Source: Bacteroidales bacterium (GTDB taxonomy: Bacteria > Bacteroidota > Bacteroidia > Bacteroidales > F082). From it: DNA of 64,000 nucleotides. Below are positions 46,947 through 55,428 of this stretch, in pieces (the stretch's first letter is position 1; every line of letters begins with the position of its first letter). The notes under the pieces were generated by a model. That model did no database searches. It was not told the origin of the DNA and saw only the letters and a program-made list of their open reading frames with translations. Position numbers and translations under genes: made by a program. The stretch lies in NCBI GenBank assembly GCA_028277395.1, contig JANQGJ010000085.1:1-64000 (forward strand), read 5' to 3'.

Positions 46947-49406
46947 TCCAACATCATTATTAGAACGACGACTCATTTTAAAATTATTAAATCTGTAAGA
47001 AATAGTAATTGATGCCACTGGTGATAATGGTGTAAAACGGTAATAGGTTGAGAACCCCTGTCCTGATGAATTATGCTCACGAAGTGCAGTGCCAAATATA
47101 TCTCTTACCTGCACATTTGCTGTAAGTTTACGATCCATAAAACTCATTTTAAAGGCACCGTTAACTGTATAGTATCCTTTACTTGTTCCCTGTGCTGTAA
47201 CTGTTGAACTGTTGTAACGACTACTTAATTGTATCTGAGCATTTTCCCAGACTGTGAATGTATTGTTAAACCTTGTACTCCAGTTTGTTGAGGTTCGTTC
47301 AAAATCCTCATCATAAAGAGTTCCCTCAATCTTGTAATTATAAAAGTTCCCACTGAGATCCATGTCCCACCATCCTGTTATTCCAAAACTTAACATTGCT
47401 TCAAGACCAAGAGAATAATCCTGTCCAACATTCTCGACCGTATTGAGCATTACATTCTCCTGATAAACTGAAGAAACTCTTTCTACCTTATTATGTGTAA
47501 CCCTGTAGTATCCCTCCAGAGATAACTGATTGTCATTAAAACCAATCAGATATCCAATGTCATATGAATCAATATATTCAGGTTTCAGATTTGGATTTCC
47601 CTGTCGAACATTGTAGGCGTCCTGCCATACGATAAATGGCTCCAGTTCCCACCCTCTGGGTCTGTCAATACGCCTTGAGTAACTTGCCATTAACTGCTGA
47701 TCATGTGGCAGTTTATGTGAAATATGTAATGTTGGAAACAGATCCCATCTGTTCAATATAAAATCATCTTCATTTGTTGTTTTCACTTTACGGTCAGTAA
47801 ACTCTGTTCTTAATCCTGCCTGGTATCCAAAATCTCCAAAATAGCCTGCATAAAGAGCATAACCGGCATAAATTTTCCTGTAATAATCTGTAATATTGCT
47901 ATATTCGGGAACAATAACTATTTCACCTGTTTCGATATCATAAAGCCAAAGTTCAGTTTCATCGCTGCTATTACCCGATCTCATTTGAAGGCCGGCTTCA
48001 AATTTATCTTTTTCTTTTACAGGCATTGAATAATCCAGATTAACCCTGAACATTTGTGCAGGTCCTTTTTCAACATTTTTCTTGCCTCCTAAAAGTGAAT
48101 CGTTTAAAGATCTTAATTCATTAATTGCAAATTCATCGTTGTTCCTGTCACGAAAATTAAACTCCAGTTTTAGATTATGAGGAACTGCCTGCTTGATTGA
48201 AGATTTACCACGGCCTCTTCCTCTTTGTTGCGGGTTTTTATCCTCCTCTTTTTTATTACTGAAATCATGCTGGTAAACACCATCAATTGCCAGGTATCCT
48301 CCTCCTCTTTTTGTTTCATCAAAGCTGTTATATGAAAACAGGCTGGTTTCGGGGTATGTCCAGTCATCGTAACGCAATGTTGAGTTATTCATCATATCCC
48401 AGCTGCCATATCTTCCTGAAAGAGAGATAAAATCTCTTTTTGTTGCATTATATTCTATTCCAGCTCTAAATCCACTCCGTTCAAATTCTCTTTTCGTATC
48501 CCCAAAAGAATTAACAAAAAACGTTGTATCCTTAGAAATTGTTTCTCTTTCGCTTATTACATCTCCTGGCCTTGAACGATGATTCAGGTATGCTCCAACC
48601 AGAAAACTGACTTTATTAACCCTGTAATTCAATTGTAAATCACCACCATACTGGCCATACATCCCCGCACTAACATTAGCAATACCACTCAATCCATCCA
48701 GGTAACTCTTTTTAGTGACAACGTTAATTATGCCTGTTGCTCCGTCAGGGTCGTATTTAACTGAAGGATTTGTAATTATCTCAATGTTTTCAATACTGCT
48801 GGATGGAATCTGACGCAATGCATCGCTCGGTTCAAGTATGGTAGGTTTTCCATCAATAAGTACAGTAAAACCGGTACTGCCACGAAGAGTAACATTACCT
48901 TCGATATCAACCTGTACAGAAGGAACATTCTCAAGAATATCAACAGCAGTTCCGGCTTCTGCAGTAAGCTGCTTGTCAACATTTATTACTTTCCGGTCAA
49001 TTTTGTATTGAACAGAGGCCCTTCTGGCTTTTACTTCAACTTCTTCAAGGTTTTCGGAATCAGATTCAAGGTAGATATTTCCAAGGTTAATATTGTTTTC
49101 ATTTTTAACAGTAAAAATATCTGATTTTTTTTCTTTTAATCCGATAAATGTTACAACCAGGTAATACTCACCATCTTCAGGACGGTCAATCTTAAAGTGT
49201 CCCAGGTAATCAGTAATTGAGCCGGTTATCAGTTTATCATTTATGTCGTATAAAGCTACAGTAGCATATTCCAGAGGTTTTTCATTTTGGGCATCAACTA
49301 TGGCACCCTTTATTTTTCCTTTGGGTGATTTGCTATCTCCGGCACAAAAACCACTATTAATATTAATAAAAACTGAAAGTATTGTAAACATTAGTATATT
49401 TCTCAT
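46929..49406 (-). CDS. TonB-dependent-receptor-like outer-membrane beta-barrel protein (OMP_b-brl_3)
   Basis: 825 residues. A signal peptide is followed by a carboxypeptidase-regulatory-like domain (~33-115: IKGAIVDAQNEKPLEYATVA), a TonB plug (~120-225: DKQLTAEAGTAVDILENVPS, then VTLRGSTGFTVLIDGKPTIL) and a barrel of the OMP_b-brl_3 type that ends in strands near ITISYRFNNF. The C-terminal SRRSNNDVGGDDEL extends past the last strand. A Gln/Lys-rich insert (~390-410) lies in a loop. Substrate unknown. Its leader holds a hairpin followed by eight T, listed separately. Confidence 0.88.
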   Translation of the reverse strand: MRNILMFTILSVFININSGFCAGDSKSPKGKIKGAIVDAQNEKPLEYATVALYDINDKLITGSITDYLGHFKIDRPEDGEYYLVVTFIGLKEKKSDIFTVKNENNINLGNIYLESDSENLEEVEVKARRASVQYKIDRKVINVDKQLTAEAGTAVDILENVPSVQVDIEGNVTLRGSTGFTVLIDGKPTILEPSDALRQIPSSSIENIEIITNPSVKYDPDGATGIINVVTKKSYLDGLSGIANVSAGMYGQYGGDLQLNYRVNKVSFLVGAYLNHRSRPGDVISERETISKDTTFFVNSFGDTKREFERSGFRAGIEYNATKRDFISLSGRYGSWDMMNNSTLRYDDWTYPETSLFSYNSFDETKRGGGYLAIDGVYQHDFSNKKEEDKNPQQRGRGRGKSSIKQAVPHNLKLEFNFRDRNNDEFAINELRSLNDSLLGGKKNVEKGPAQMFRVNLDYSMPVKEKDKFEAGLQMRSGNSSDETELWLYDIETGEIVIVPEYSNITDYYRKIYAGYALYAGYFGDFGYQAGLRTEFTDRKVKTTNEDDFILNRWDLFPTLHISHKLPHDQQLMASYSRRIDRPRGWELEPFIVWQDAYNVRQGNPNLKPEYIDSYDIGYLIGFNDNQLSLEGYYRVTHNKVERVSSVYQENVMLNTVENVGQDYSLGLEAMLSFGITGWWDMDLSGNFYNYKIEGTLYDEDFERTSTNWSTRFNNTFTVWENAQIQLSSRYNSSTVTAQGTSKGYYTVNGAFKMSFMDRKLTANVQVRDIFGTALREHNSSGQGFSTYYRFTPLSPVASITISYRFNNFKMSRRSNNDVGGDDEL

Positions 49407-49412
49407 AATTCA

Positions 49413-49433
49413 AAAAAAAGCATCGCAAGATGC
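49413..49433 (-). promoter_or_regulatory. Hairpin plus T-run just before the outer-membrane protein start
   Basis: Read on the minus strand, GCATC-TTGC-GATGC is followed by TTTTTTTT and then GAATTATG, so the run ends five bases before the start codon. The stem is only 5 bp, but the shape is that of an intrinsic terminator. It could act as an attenuator in the leader. Confidence 0.35.
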
Positions 49434-49470
49434 GAAATATTTGTAATACTACTTAGACATAGTGAATATG

Positions 49471-49511
49471 AATTTCATTCCCAAAGGATGAAATTTTGAA
49501 ATCATTTCATC
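49471..49511. promoter_or_regulatory. Inverted GATGAAAT half-sites upstream of the restriction gene
   Basis: Three related half-sites occur in 41 bp: AATTTCATTCC, GGATGAAATT and ATTTCATC. The first two face each other across CAAA; the second and third (GATGAAAT and ATTTCATC) form a perfect 8-bp inverted repeat across 9 bp. They end 24 bp before the -7 box of the restriction endonuclease gene, and are a candidate operator for the HTH of the methyltransferase. Confidence 0.4.
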
Positions 49512-49535
49512 TGTAACTGTTTATTTTATAAAATG

Positions 49536-49543
49536 TATCTTTG
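49536..49543 (+). promoter_or_regulatory. -7 box for the restriction endonuclease gene
   Basis: TATCTTTG matches TAnnTTTG exactly and ends 10 bp before the ATG at 49554. The mRNA would be leaderless or nearly so. No TTG is found at the -33 distance. Confidence 0.45.
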
Positions 49544-49553
49544 AAATAAAAAA

Positions 49554-50441
49554 ATGATTTCACTTGAAAAGGACCTGCAAACAAATAAAAATAGCCTTGA
49601 TAAATTTGGAGAGATTACCAAACGAAACCTTACTCATCTAAACAATGTAATCTCTGATTCAGTTGATAAGAATGATTACATTATTTATTCTTCAATAAAT
49701 GCTAATACTATCAAATATGTAAGGCCAATTAACAGACATCTTTTTATTAACGATATTAATGAATTTGAAGATCATTTAATTTCATTAAAAGATATTCTTA
49801 ATCGGATATCGAAAAATGCCAAAACTTCAAAAGATGACAATAAGATAATTGACAGGACAATTTATACAATACAGCAATCAATAGGTGCTGGTTTAGATTT
49901 AGTTGCTAATCCTAACAGTGCCAGAAAACATATGGGCAACAGGTTTGAGGAGTTAATTACCGTAATATTTTCAGAAATCGGAATTGCCAACAAGAAGCTT
50001 ATACTTCAGATCCCATATGACATTGAAGATGGAACTAAGACTTATAAATGCGAAAATGATTTGGTATTATCACCTTTTAATCAAGTGAGATCATCAACAA
50101 GTTTTTTACACAAAGACGAAATTGTTGTTTCCATCAAAACTACATCCAAAGACAGAATGGGGAAGATGTTTATTGACAAGATACTCCTGGAAAGGTTCAT
50201 AAAACATCCTCAAAAAGTTATTGGGATTTTTCTAAACGATGTTCAAAGGAAAGAAACCAATAATATAAGTTTTACTTTGGTATCCGGTCTATTCATGGTT
50301 TATTCAAAATTCTTAACCAAACTTGATGGTATTTATTATCTTGACCCTCCTCCAAATGCTACTAAACCTCCCTTTTCTGAGCACATGAGCAGGTTTTCAG
50401 ATCTGATTACCAGAGATATTGGAAAGTTACTATCCCCTTAA
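49554..50441 (+). CDS. Type II restriction endonuclease (PD-(D/E)xK-like), partner of the adjacent methyltransferase
   Basis: 295 residues, soluble. The identification rests on its position beside a DNA methyltransferase and on a nuclease-like core: a helix KHMGNRFEELITVIFSEIG (E132/E133), then CENDLVL (D169), then a strand EIVVSIKTTSKDRMG with S193-x-K195. Ser in place of the usual Glu, followed by an acidic residue 13 positions after the Lys (D208), recalls the rearranged active site of Cfr10I/NgoMIV-type enzymes. That comparison is tentative. The recognition sequence cannot be told. It ends tail-to-tail with the methyltransferase, overlapping by 12 bp. Confidence 0.75.
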   Translation: MISLEKDLQTNKNSLDKFGEITKRNLTHLNNVISDSVDKNDYIIYSSINANTIKYVRPINRHLFINDINEFEDHLISLKDILNRISKNAKTSKDDNKIIDRTIYTIQQSIGAGLDLVANPNSARKHMGNRFEELITVIFSEIGIANKKLILQIPYDIEDGTKTYKCENDLVLSPFNQVRSSTSFLHKDEIVVSIKTTSKDRMGKMFIDKILLERFIKHPQKVIGIFLNDVQRKETNNISFTLVSGLFMVYSKFLTKLDGIYYLDPPPNATKPPFSEHMSRFSDLITRDIGKLLSP

Positions 50442-51515
50442 TTTTTTTCTTCTGTTTTTTGAACTAATTTCATCTTCGGCATTGGAAATCCTCAAAATAT
50501 GTTCTTTGTTTGATAACCTTTCCTTAATTATATTACAATAATTTTCTTCCAGTTCAACTCCAAGCCATTTTCTTTTATACGCTTCTGCTACTGCATAAGT
50601 AGTACCTGAACCACCAAAAGGGTCGAGAACAATACTATCTGGATTTGATGAAGAGAGTATGATCTTTCTAAGCAATTCAACAGGTTTTTGTGTTAAATGA
50701 GGATATTTTTCCCAGGCGCTATTCGAAATTGTTGGAATTTCAAGCACATCTTTTGGCTTAGCTCCCAAAGGATTAGGCTCCCAAACATAATCGCTCTTTT
50801 TACCATTGCCATATTGTGAAGATTCAGCCTGTTTTCGTTTCGGATATTTCAGTGTGTGCTTATTATAAGGAATTCTAACTTCATCAATATTAAATATAAA
50901 GGTCTTGGATTTTCTAAAATGTAGTATGCTTTCGTGTGACCGTCCCCAATCATTACCAAGGTTGGCTTTATTTCTATAAAACCAAACCAACCATTTGCAT
51001 CCTTTAAAAAGGTGAGAAGCAGACCACTTTATATCGGCAAGTATTTCTGAAAAGCCACATATATATAATGATCCATTTCTGGTTAATACTCTGTGAGCTT
51101 CTGTAATCCACTCCATACTCCATTCAACATACTCCTTCTGACTTGAAAATGTATCCCATTGAGCTTTTTTAATATTATATGGAGGATCTGCAAAGATTAA
51201 ATCAATAGAGTTTGATTCCATTTGTTTAAGATAAACAATAGAATCACAATTATAAAGTCTGCCATACCCACTTTCAAAAAAAGGATTAATGGTTTCTTTT
51301 ATATTCAATTTAGTATGGTATTGAATCTTAAGCTGCATTTCTTCAACAAGTAAATCAAGCTGTGAATTTGAATAAACACGATAATTATTAATTGGATGTC
51401 TTGAGCTTTTAAATCTTCCACTTTTATCCCATCTTCTAAGAGTTTCTGTACTAACATTAAGAATCTCTGCTGCTTGACTTATAGTTAAATATTTTTCCAT
51501 ATCCTTAAACAACAT
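50430..51515 (-). CDS. DNA methyltransferase (beta class, N4-C or N6-A) with N-terminal MerR-like HTH
   Basis: 361 residues (or 356 from ATG at 51500). Residues ~8-55 form a MerR/excisionase-like HTH (YLTISQAAEILNVSTETLRR, WDKSGRF). The methyltransferase domain has motif IV DPPY at 110-113 (LIFADPPYNIKKAQWDTF) before the AdoMet motif I near 298-305 (VLDPFGGSGTTYAVAEAY, then WLGVELEENYCNII), which is the beta-class order. It protects host DNA from the convergent endonuclease. The HTH probably gives transcriptional self-control or sequence contacts. A Lys/Arg-rich tail (SSKNRRKKLRG) is present. Confidence 0.88.
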   Translation of the reverse strand: MLFKDMEKYLTISQAAEILNVSTETLRRWDKSGRFKSSRHPINNYRVYSNSQLDLLVEEMQLKIQYHTKLNIKETINPFFESGYGRLYNCDSIVYLKQMESNSIDLIFADPPYNIKKAQWDTFSSQKEYVEWSMEWITEAHRVLTRNGSLYICGFSEILADIKWSASHLFKGCKWLVWFYRNKANLGNDWGRSHESILHFRKSKTFIFNIDEVRIPYNKHTLKYPKRKQAESSQYGNGKKSDYVWEPNPLGAKPKDVLEIPTISNSAWEKYPHLTQKPVELLRKIILSSSNPDSIVLDPFGGSGTTYAVAEAYKRKWLGVELEENYCNIIKERLSNKEHILRISNAEDEISSKNRRKKLRG

Positions 51516-51532
51516 TACACATGTTTATACAG

Positions 51533-51540
51533 CAAATATA
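51533..51540 (-). promoter_or_regulatory. -7 box for the methyltransferase gene
   Basis: On the minus strand TATATTTG matches TAnnTTTG exactly, 17 bp before the ATG at 51515. No TTG lies at the expected distance upstream. Confidence 0.4.
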
Positions 51541-51606
51541 TTAATAAAAACAACTGATTTGAAAATTGCTAAAAGGTAAATATAATTTTCCGCAATCTAT
51601 ATTGGT

Positions 51607-52320
51607 CTAAAGAAAGTATTGATCAATATAATTTCTAAAGGCCTCTTTATATTGATCACTTACAGGGATATAAACGTTATCGTCAAAAACTATCCTGTTT
51701 CGTTCAATGGTGGTTACCTGTTTTAAATTAACTATAAATGAGCGATGTACCCTCATAAATGATTCGCCCGGAAGAAATCCCTCAATCTTCTTCATGCTCA
51801 ACAATGTCATTACCGGAGGATTATTTATAGTATGGATCTGAACATATTCGCGCATTCCTTCAATGTACTTTATATCTTCAATTTTAATCCTTATTATTTT
51901 GTATTCCGACTTAATGAATAAAAAATCATTTTTAGCATCAATTTGTTCCGGATTAAGGGTATTTTTAGAGAACCAGGATTTTGCTTTATCCACAGACAAC
52001 AAAAAATCCTTATAACCAATAGGTTTGAGAAGGTAATCAATGGCATTTACCCTAAATCCTTCTATGGCATACTCACTATATGCAGTAGTAAAGATCACCT
52101 TTGGCGGATCATTAAGTGATTTAACAAAATCCAGTCCTGTAAGGTCAGGCATATTTATATCAACAAACATCAGGTCAACATGATTTTCCTGTACAAACTT
52201 TATTGCCTGTAACGCACTTTCAAAACTGCCAACCAGCATTAGTGAGGTGGTCTTTTCAATATATCCTGCTATTTGTTTAAGTGCAAGAGGTTCATCATCA
52301 ATTGCTATACATTTAATCAT
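51607..52320 (-). CDS. LytTR-family response regulator
   Basis: 237 residues. The receiver domain (~1-120) has the acidic pair near D8/D9 (CIAIDDEPLALKQI), the phospho-acceptor Asp in VDLMFVDINMPDLTGLDFV (D54) and Lys in YLLKPIGYKDFL. A LytTR DNA-binding domain follows (~138-235: FLFIKSEYKIIRIKIEDIKY, MRVHRSFIVNLKQV). Its start overlaps the kinase stop by 4 bp, so the two are translationally coupled. LytTR proteins bind paired ~9-bp direct repeats spaced about two helical turns; such repeats occur upstream of the DUF1566 and CotH genes (see those sites). Confidence 0.93.
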   Translation of the reverse strand: MIKCIAIDDEPLALKQIAGYIEKTTSLMLVGSFESALQAIKFVQENHVDLMFVDINMPDLTGLDFVKSLNDPPKVIFTTAYSEYAIEGFRVNAIDYLLKPIGYKDFLLSVDKAKSWFSKNTLNPEQIDAKNDFLFIKSEYKIIRIKIEDIKYIEGMREYVQIHTINNPPVMTLLSMKKIEGFLPGESFMRVHRSFIVNLKQVTTIERNRIVFDDNVYIPVSDQYKEAFRNYIDQYFL

Positions 52321-53453
52321 ATTGGTATGCTTAGATTTACTATAAATTCCTCATTTTCATCGTAAATGCTCAGGTCATACTTATCTCCATACAACAGGTC
52401 AAGTCTTTTCTTTGCATTAATAATACCTATACCCCGGTATCCATGTCCGGCATCCTTTGAATAGTTGCTGTTTGTGATTTTTAGCTTCAATTTTTCTTCT
52501 TCAATCTGCAAAAGTATATCAATAAATGAGTTTGCATTATAACTCAAGCCATGTTTAAACGCATTTTCGATGAATGAAATAAATAATAAAGGAGGAATTG
52601 TTTTATCCGGTATTTTTTTGGGAATATTAAGTGTAATCTTAACTGAACTCGAAAAACGTAGTTTCATAAGACCCACGTAATTTCTTATAAAGTCAACCTC
52701 TTTTTTCAAATGTATTGTTTCGGTTTCTGAGTCATACAGAACATGACGCATCAACTTCGACAGTTTTATAATCGATTCTTTCGCCTCTTCAGCATCAATA
52801 TCAACAAGTGCATGAATATTATTCAGAGTATTCATGAAGAAATGCGGGCTAATCTGTGTCCTTAAAAACGCCAGTTGATTTTCTACATTTTCCTTTTCAA
52901 GCTTTGCCTTTTCCTGTTCAGTCCTGGCCAATCTAAACGAAGACATAAGCCCGGTATCAAATCCAATTAATAATATTGAAAAAAGAAGCACATTAAGATA
53001 CGGAGGAAGAGGTTGTGGTTCCGGTCGTGGTGGTTTATGTGGAGGTGGAACAGACTGATGAAAGGTTTGTGGCGGTGGTGGCTGATGTTTTAGTAGTTGA
53101 TGATTCATTTCATGAGGAGGAGGTTGAATCCTGCTTTTTTTGTTTACCTCAGTTACCAGAAATGACCCAAATGTAATAAGAACAATTAGTGTGGCAACCA
53201 GTCCGATATAAATGCCTCTTTTCTTTTTTAACAAAAACGAAGGAACCAGATAGAAACGATTTATTAAGAAAATAATAAACAACGGAATCACAACATTTCC
53301 ATGACGAATTAATCGGTTCCAGTCAAAATTGTTATCATCATTCATAAATACCGGTGAGCCTATAATCACGAGCCAAACAAGAACTATAAGCACTATCTCG
53401 GCAATCCTTAGGTTACTTTCTCTTTGAATTTTCAATTTCTTCAAATCAATCAT
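52317..53453 (-). CDS. LytS-type sensor histidine kinase with His/Pro-rich periplasmic loop
   Basis: 378 residues. Four membrane helices (~18-36, 53-70, 81-103, 152-170) give a cytoplasmic N-terminus. The loop between helices 3 and 4 (residues 104-151) should be periplasmic and is dense in Pro and His (five His at 114, 118, 123, 132, 139; e.g. QPPPHEMNHQLLKHQPPPPQ). The cytoplasmic part has the His_kinase motif with H204 (LRTQISPHFFMNTLNNIHAL) and a GHKL ATPase with FISFIENAFKHGL and GYRGIGIINAKKRL. It partners the LytTR regulator. The loop suggests metal or cell-envelope sensing (inference). Most Bacteroidota relatives have a short loop at this point. Confidence 0.92.
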   Translation of the reverse strand: MIDLKKLKIQRESNLRIAEIVLIVLVWLVIIGSPVFMNDDNNFDWNRLIRHGNVVIPLFIIFLINRFYLVPSFLLKKKRGIYIGLVATLIVLITFGSFLVTEVNKKSRIQPPPHEMNHQLLKHQPPPPQTFHQSVPPPHKPPRPEPQPLPPYLNVLLFSILLIGFDTGLMSSFRLARTEQEKAKLEKENVENQLAFLRTQISPHFFMNTLNNIHALVDIDAEEAKESIIKLSKLMRHVLYDSETETIHLKKEVDFIRNYVGLMKLRFSSSVKITLNIPKKIPDKTIPPLLFISFIENAFKHGLSYNANSFIDILLQIEEEKLKLKITNSNYSKDAGHGYRGIGIINAKKRLDLLYGDKYDLSIYDENEEFIVNLSIPI

Positions 53454-53486
53454 TGATAAACAAATATAATAAATTCAAAAGCCCAT

Positions 53487-53651
53487 TTATTTCAAAAACC
53501 TGGCCGTAGCGTAACCTTCAACAGTAATGATCTTTGCAATGTAAATTCCTGAAGGTAGATACTCAACATTTAACCTGACATTATCATCTGTATGAAAATC
53601 ACTGCTAAAACCAAAAGAAACGAACCTTTTCGTATCATAATTATGTATTTT
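53487..53651 (-). pseudogene. Orphan T9SS C-terminal sorting tail
   Basis: The minus strand between the Spy-like and kinase genes encodes, without a start codon, a stretch that ends NVRLNVEYLPSGIYIAKIIT, VEGYATARFLK and stop. This is the last part of a T9SS type A sorting domain (LPSGIYIAKI is the signature). An in-frame stop lies just upstream at 53652-53654, and the frame differs from that of the Spy-like gene. It is the remnant of a secreted-protein gene that once stood here. Confidence 0.7.
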
Positions 53652-53673
53652 TTATTGAACCAGTACTTTAATT

Positions 53674-54093
53674 TTATCTGCCTTTTTTACGGCCAGGCTT
53701 TTTACCTCTTTCAGATCGTTTTTCTCTTACAAATTCATCAAATTGTTTCTGTTGTTCAGGTGTAAGCAAAGATTTTACATCTTTTTCAAAATTTTCTCTA
53801 ATTATTTTTATTTGTTCACGTCCGTCTTTACCTGAATTTTTGTTTTCCTCCATCTTCTTACTTACTTCATTGAAATGATCTTTGTATAATATAAGTATTT
53901 TATTTTCCTGCTTTTCTGTTAGAGATAGTCTGTTAGATAAATCCGCCATCATTTTTTCGATTTGTTCCTGATCAGGTATTGGTGGAGGTTTTTTATGATC
54001 TTTTTTTTGAGCCATCAGACCAATGGTACTTAACACCATTGCCAGTATTATTAATGAAATACCTAATTTTTTATTTAATATTTCTGTTTTCAT
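53674..54093 (-). CDS. Spy/CpxP-like periplasmic protein
   Basis: 139 residues. A signal peptide (cleavage after GLMAQ) is followed by a Pro-rich segment (KKDHKKPPPIPDQEQIEKMM) and two LTxxQ-type motifs (LSLTEKQENKIL and LLTPEQQKQFDEF) separated by a long charged helix, as in Spy and CpxP. The C-terminus is strongly basic (KRSERGKKPGRKKGR). Spy-like proteins are periplasmic chaperones or sensors that dampen envelope-stress kinases. The gene lies in the same direction as, and between, the DUF1566 gene (41 bp upstream) and the LytS/LytTR pair, so it may be the kinase's periplasmic modulator. Its KPPPIP stretch echoes the Pro-rich loop of the kinase. Confidence 0.82.
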   Translation of the reverse strand: MKTEILNKKLGISLIILAMVLSTIGLMAQKKDHKKPPPIPDQEQIEKMMADLSNRLSLTEKQENKILILYKDHFNEVSKKMEENKNSGKDGREQIKIIRENFEKDVKSLLTPEQQKQFDEFVREKRSERGKKPGRKKGR

Positions 54094-54134
54094 TTTTCTA
54101 TTGAGTTTATTGTTATTAAATCTATTACTTATTA

Positions 54135-55400
54135 TTACTTTATATCTCTGACCAACCTAACATAGTTAAAGATACGAATTGCATCACCCTGTGGTCCATG
54201 TCCTGTAGGATAGTCATCTGGATCTCCAATTTTTGGATCACTACGCTGTGCACCAGCTCCATGTACATCTATCCATTCATCCATATAGCCCATTGCACGA
54301 CCAAAGCTCACATAGGCTGCATTTGCGCCTGAATGACCAGCCATCCAGTTTTTATGTGTTGTACCTGTCCAGTAAAATGGATAATCTTGCTCTCCTGCTT
54401 CATTAACAATCCGGGTGCAATTAAACAATGGGTCAATTGCAGCTGACCCTGAAGTTTCCGGTGATCTTGAATAATCAACGATACTCTGCAGCTCTTTGGC
54501 ATTAGGCAATCTCCAGTCAGTGTATCCGGCAATTTCTGCATTTTCAGCATATAGTAATGCATCCTCCCAGTTTAATCCCTCACCATTATCGTTCTTCGCC
54601 CACATCAACCCTGTGGCATTGTCATTAATTGTTTCATCTCCGTTATCTGAAAATTCATTTATTCCATATGATGTGTTTCCCCGAACATAAAGTACATAAA
54701 ACTGTTTGTCTTCACTTTGTCCTGGTAACGGATCTGTACCGTAACCTTTAATTCTTCCATCTGCTAGATTTACCCCAAACATTGTTCGGTCACCATTCAT
54801 TGTGGTACTTACATATATTGAAGATGTTGCAAACTGAGCATCAATAATGCGCTCACCAGCCTCGGTATCTCCGTATCCAAATATAAAAGTATCATCAAGA
54901 AACGGAACAAGCCCATCGGTTGATGTTCCTTCATATCCACTCGGATCTATTCCACTAAATATGATAAGAGAAAACTGTTCTTTAATTGTTGGCAATCTCC
55001 AGTCGGTGTAGCCTGCAAGATTAAAATCTTCTGCAGCAGCAACAGCTTCAAGTTGTGACATTTTATCATCAACATTTATTACACCATCACCATTTATATC
55101 GCAACTTTGCTGCCACATTAACCCTGTTACATTGTCGGTTACTGTACCATCGCCATTATCAGTATATGATATCTGGTTTCCTGTATATTGCGCATCCTGA
55201 CCATAAAAAGCACCACCAGTTACCGGAGCAGCTATTTCTTCATTATTATCAAAAAACAAAGATTGGTTTGTCTCTACAATTGGATAACCGGAAATATCAG
55301 GCAGATTACCACCATTGTTGATTATTTCCTCATCATCCTTTTTACATGAGCTTGCAATTACTACTGCAATCAAACTGAATATAATAATGTGAGTTTTCAT
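54135..55400 (-). CDS. DUF1566 lipoprotein with two domain copies
   Basis: 421 residues. A lipobox (VIASSC-KKDDEE) marks Cys 19 as the acylated residue; the acidic residues after it fit the export signal for surface lipoproteins of Bacteroidota. Two DUF1566 domains are seen, each with VTGLMW or ATGLMW and GYTDWRLP (~residues 85-205 and 245-415). The first contains a dockerin/EF-hand-like loop, CDINGDGVINVDDKMSQLEA, that may bind calcium. Function is unknown. It begins a likely operon with the Spy-like protein and LytS/LytTR and has the promoter element at 55429-55498. Confidence 0.85.
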   Translation of the reverse strand: MKTHIIIFSLIAVVIASSCKKDDEEIINNGGNLPDISGYPIVETNQSLFFDNNEEIAAPVTGGAFYGQDAQYTGNQISYTDNGDGTVTDNVTGLMWQQSCDINGDGVINVDDKMSQLEAVAAAEDFNLAGYTDWRLPTIKEQFSLIIFSGIDPSGYEGTSTDGLVPFLDDTFIFGYGDTEAGERIIDAQFATSSIYVSTTMNGDRTMFGVNLADGRIKGYGTDPLPGQSEDKQFYVLYVRGNTSYGINEFSDNGDETINDNATGLMWAKNDNGEGLNWEDALLYAENAEIAGYTDWRLPNAKELQSIVDYSRSPETSGSAAIDPLFNCTRIVNEAGEQDYPFYWTGTTHKNWMAGHSGANAAYVSFGRAMGYMDEWIDVHGAGAQRSDPKIGDPDDYPTGHGPQGDAIRIFNYVRLVRDIK

Positions 55401-55428
55401 AGTTCTGTCTTTTTAATGATTTATAATA

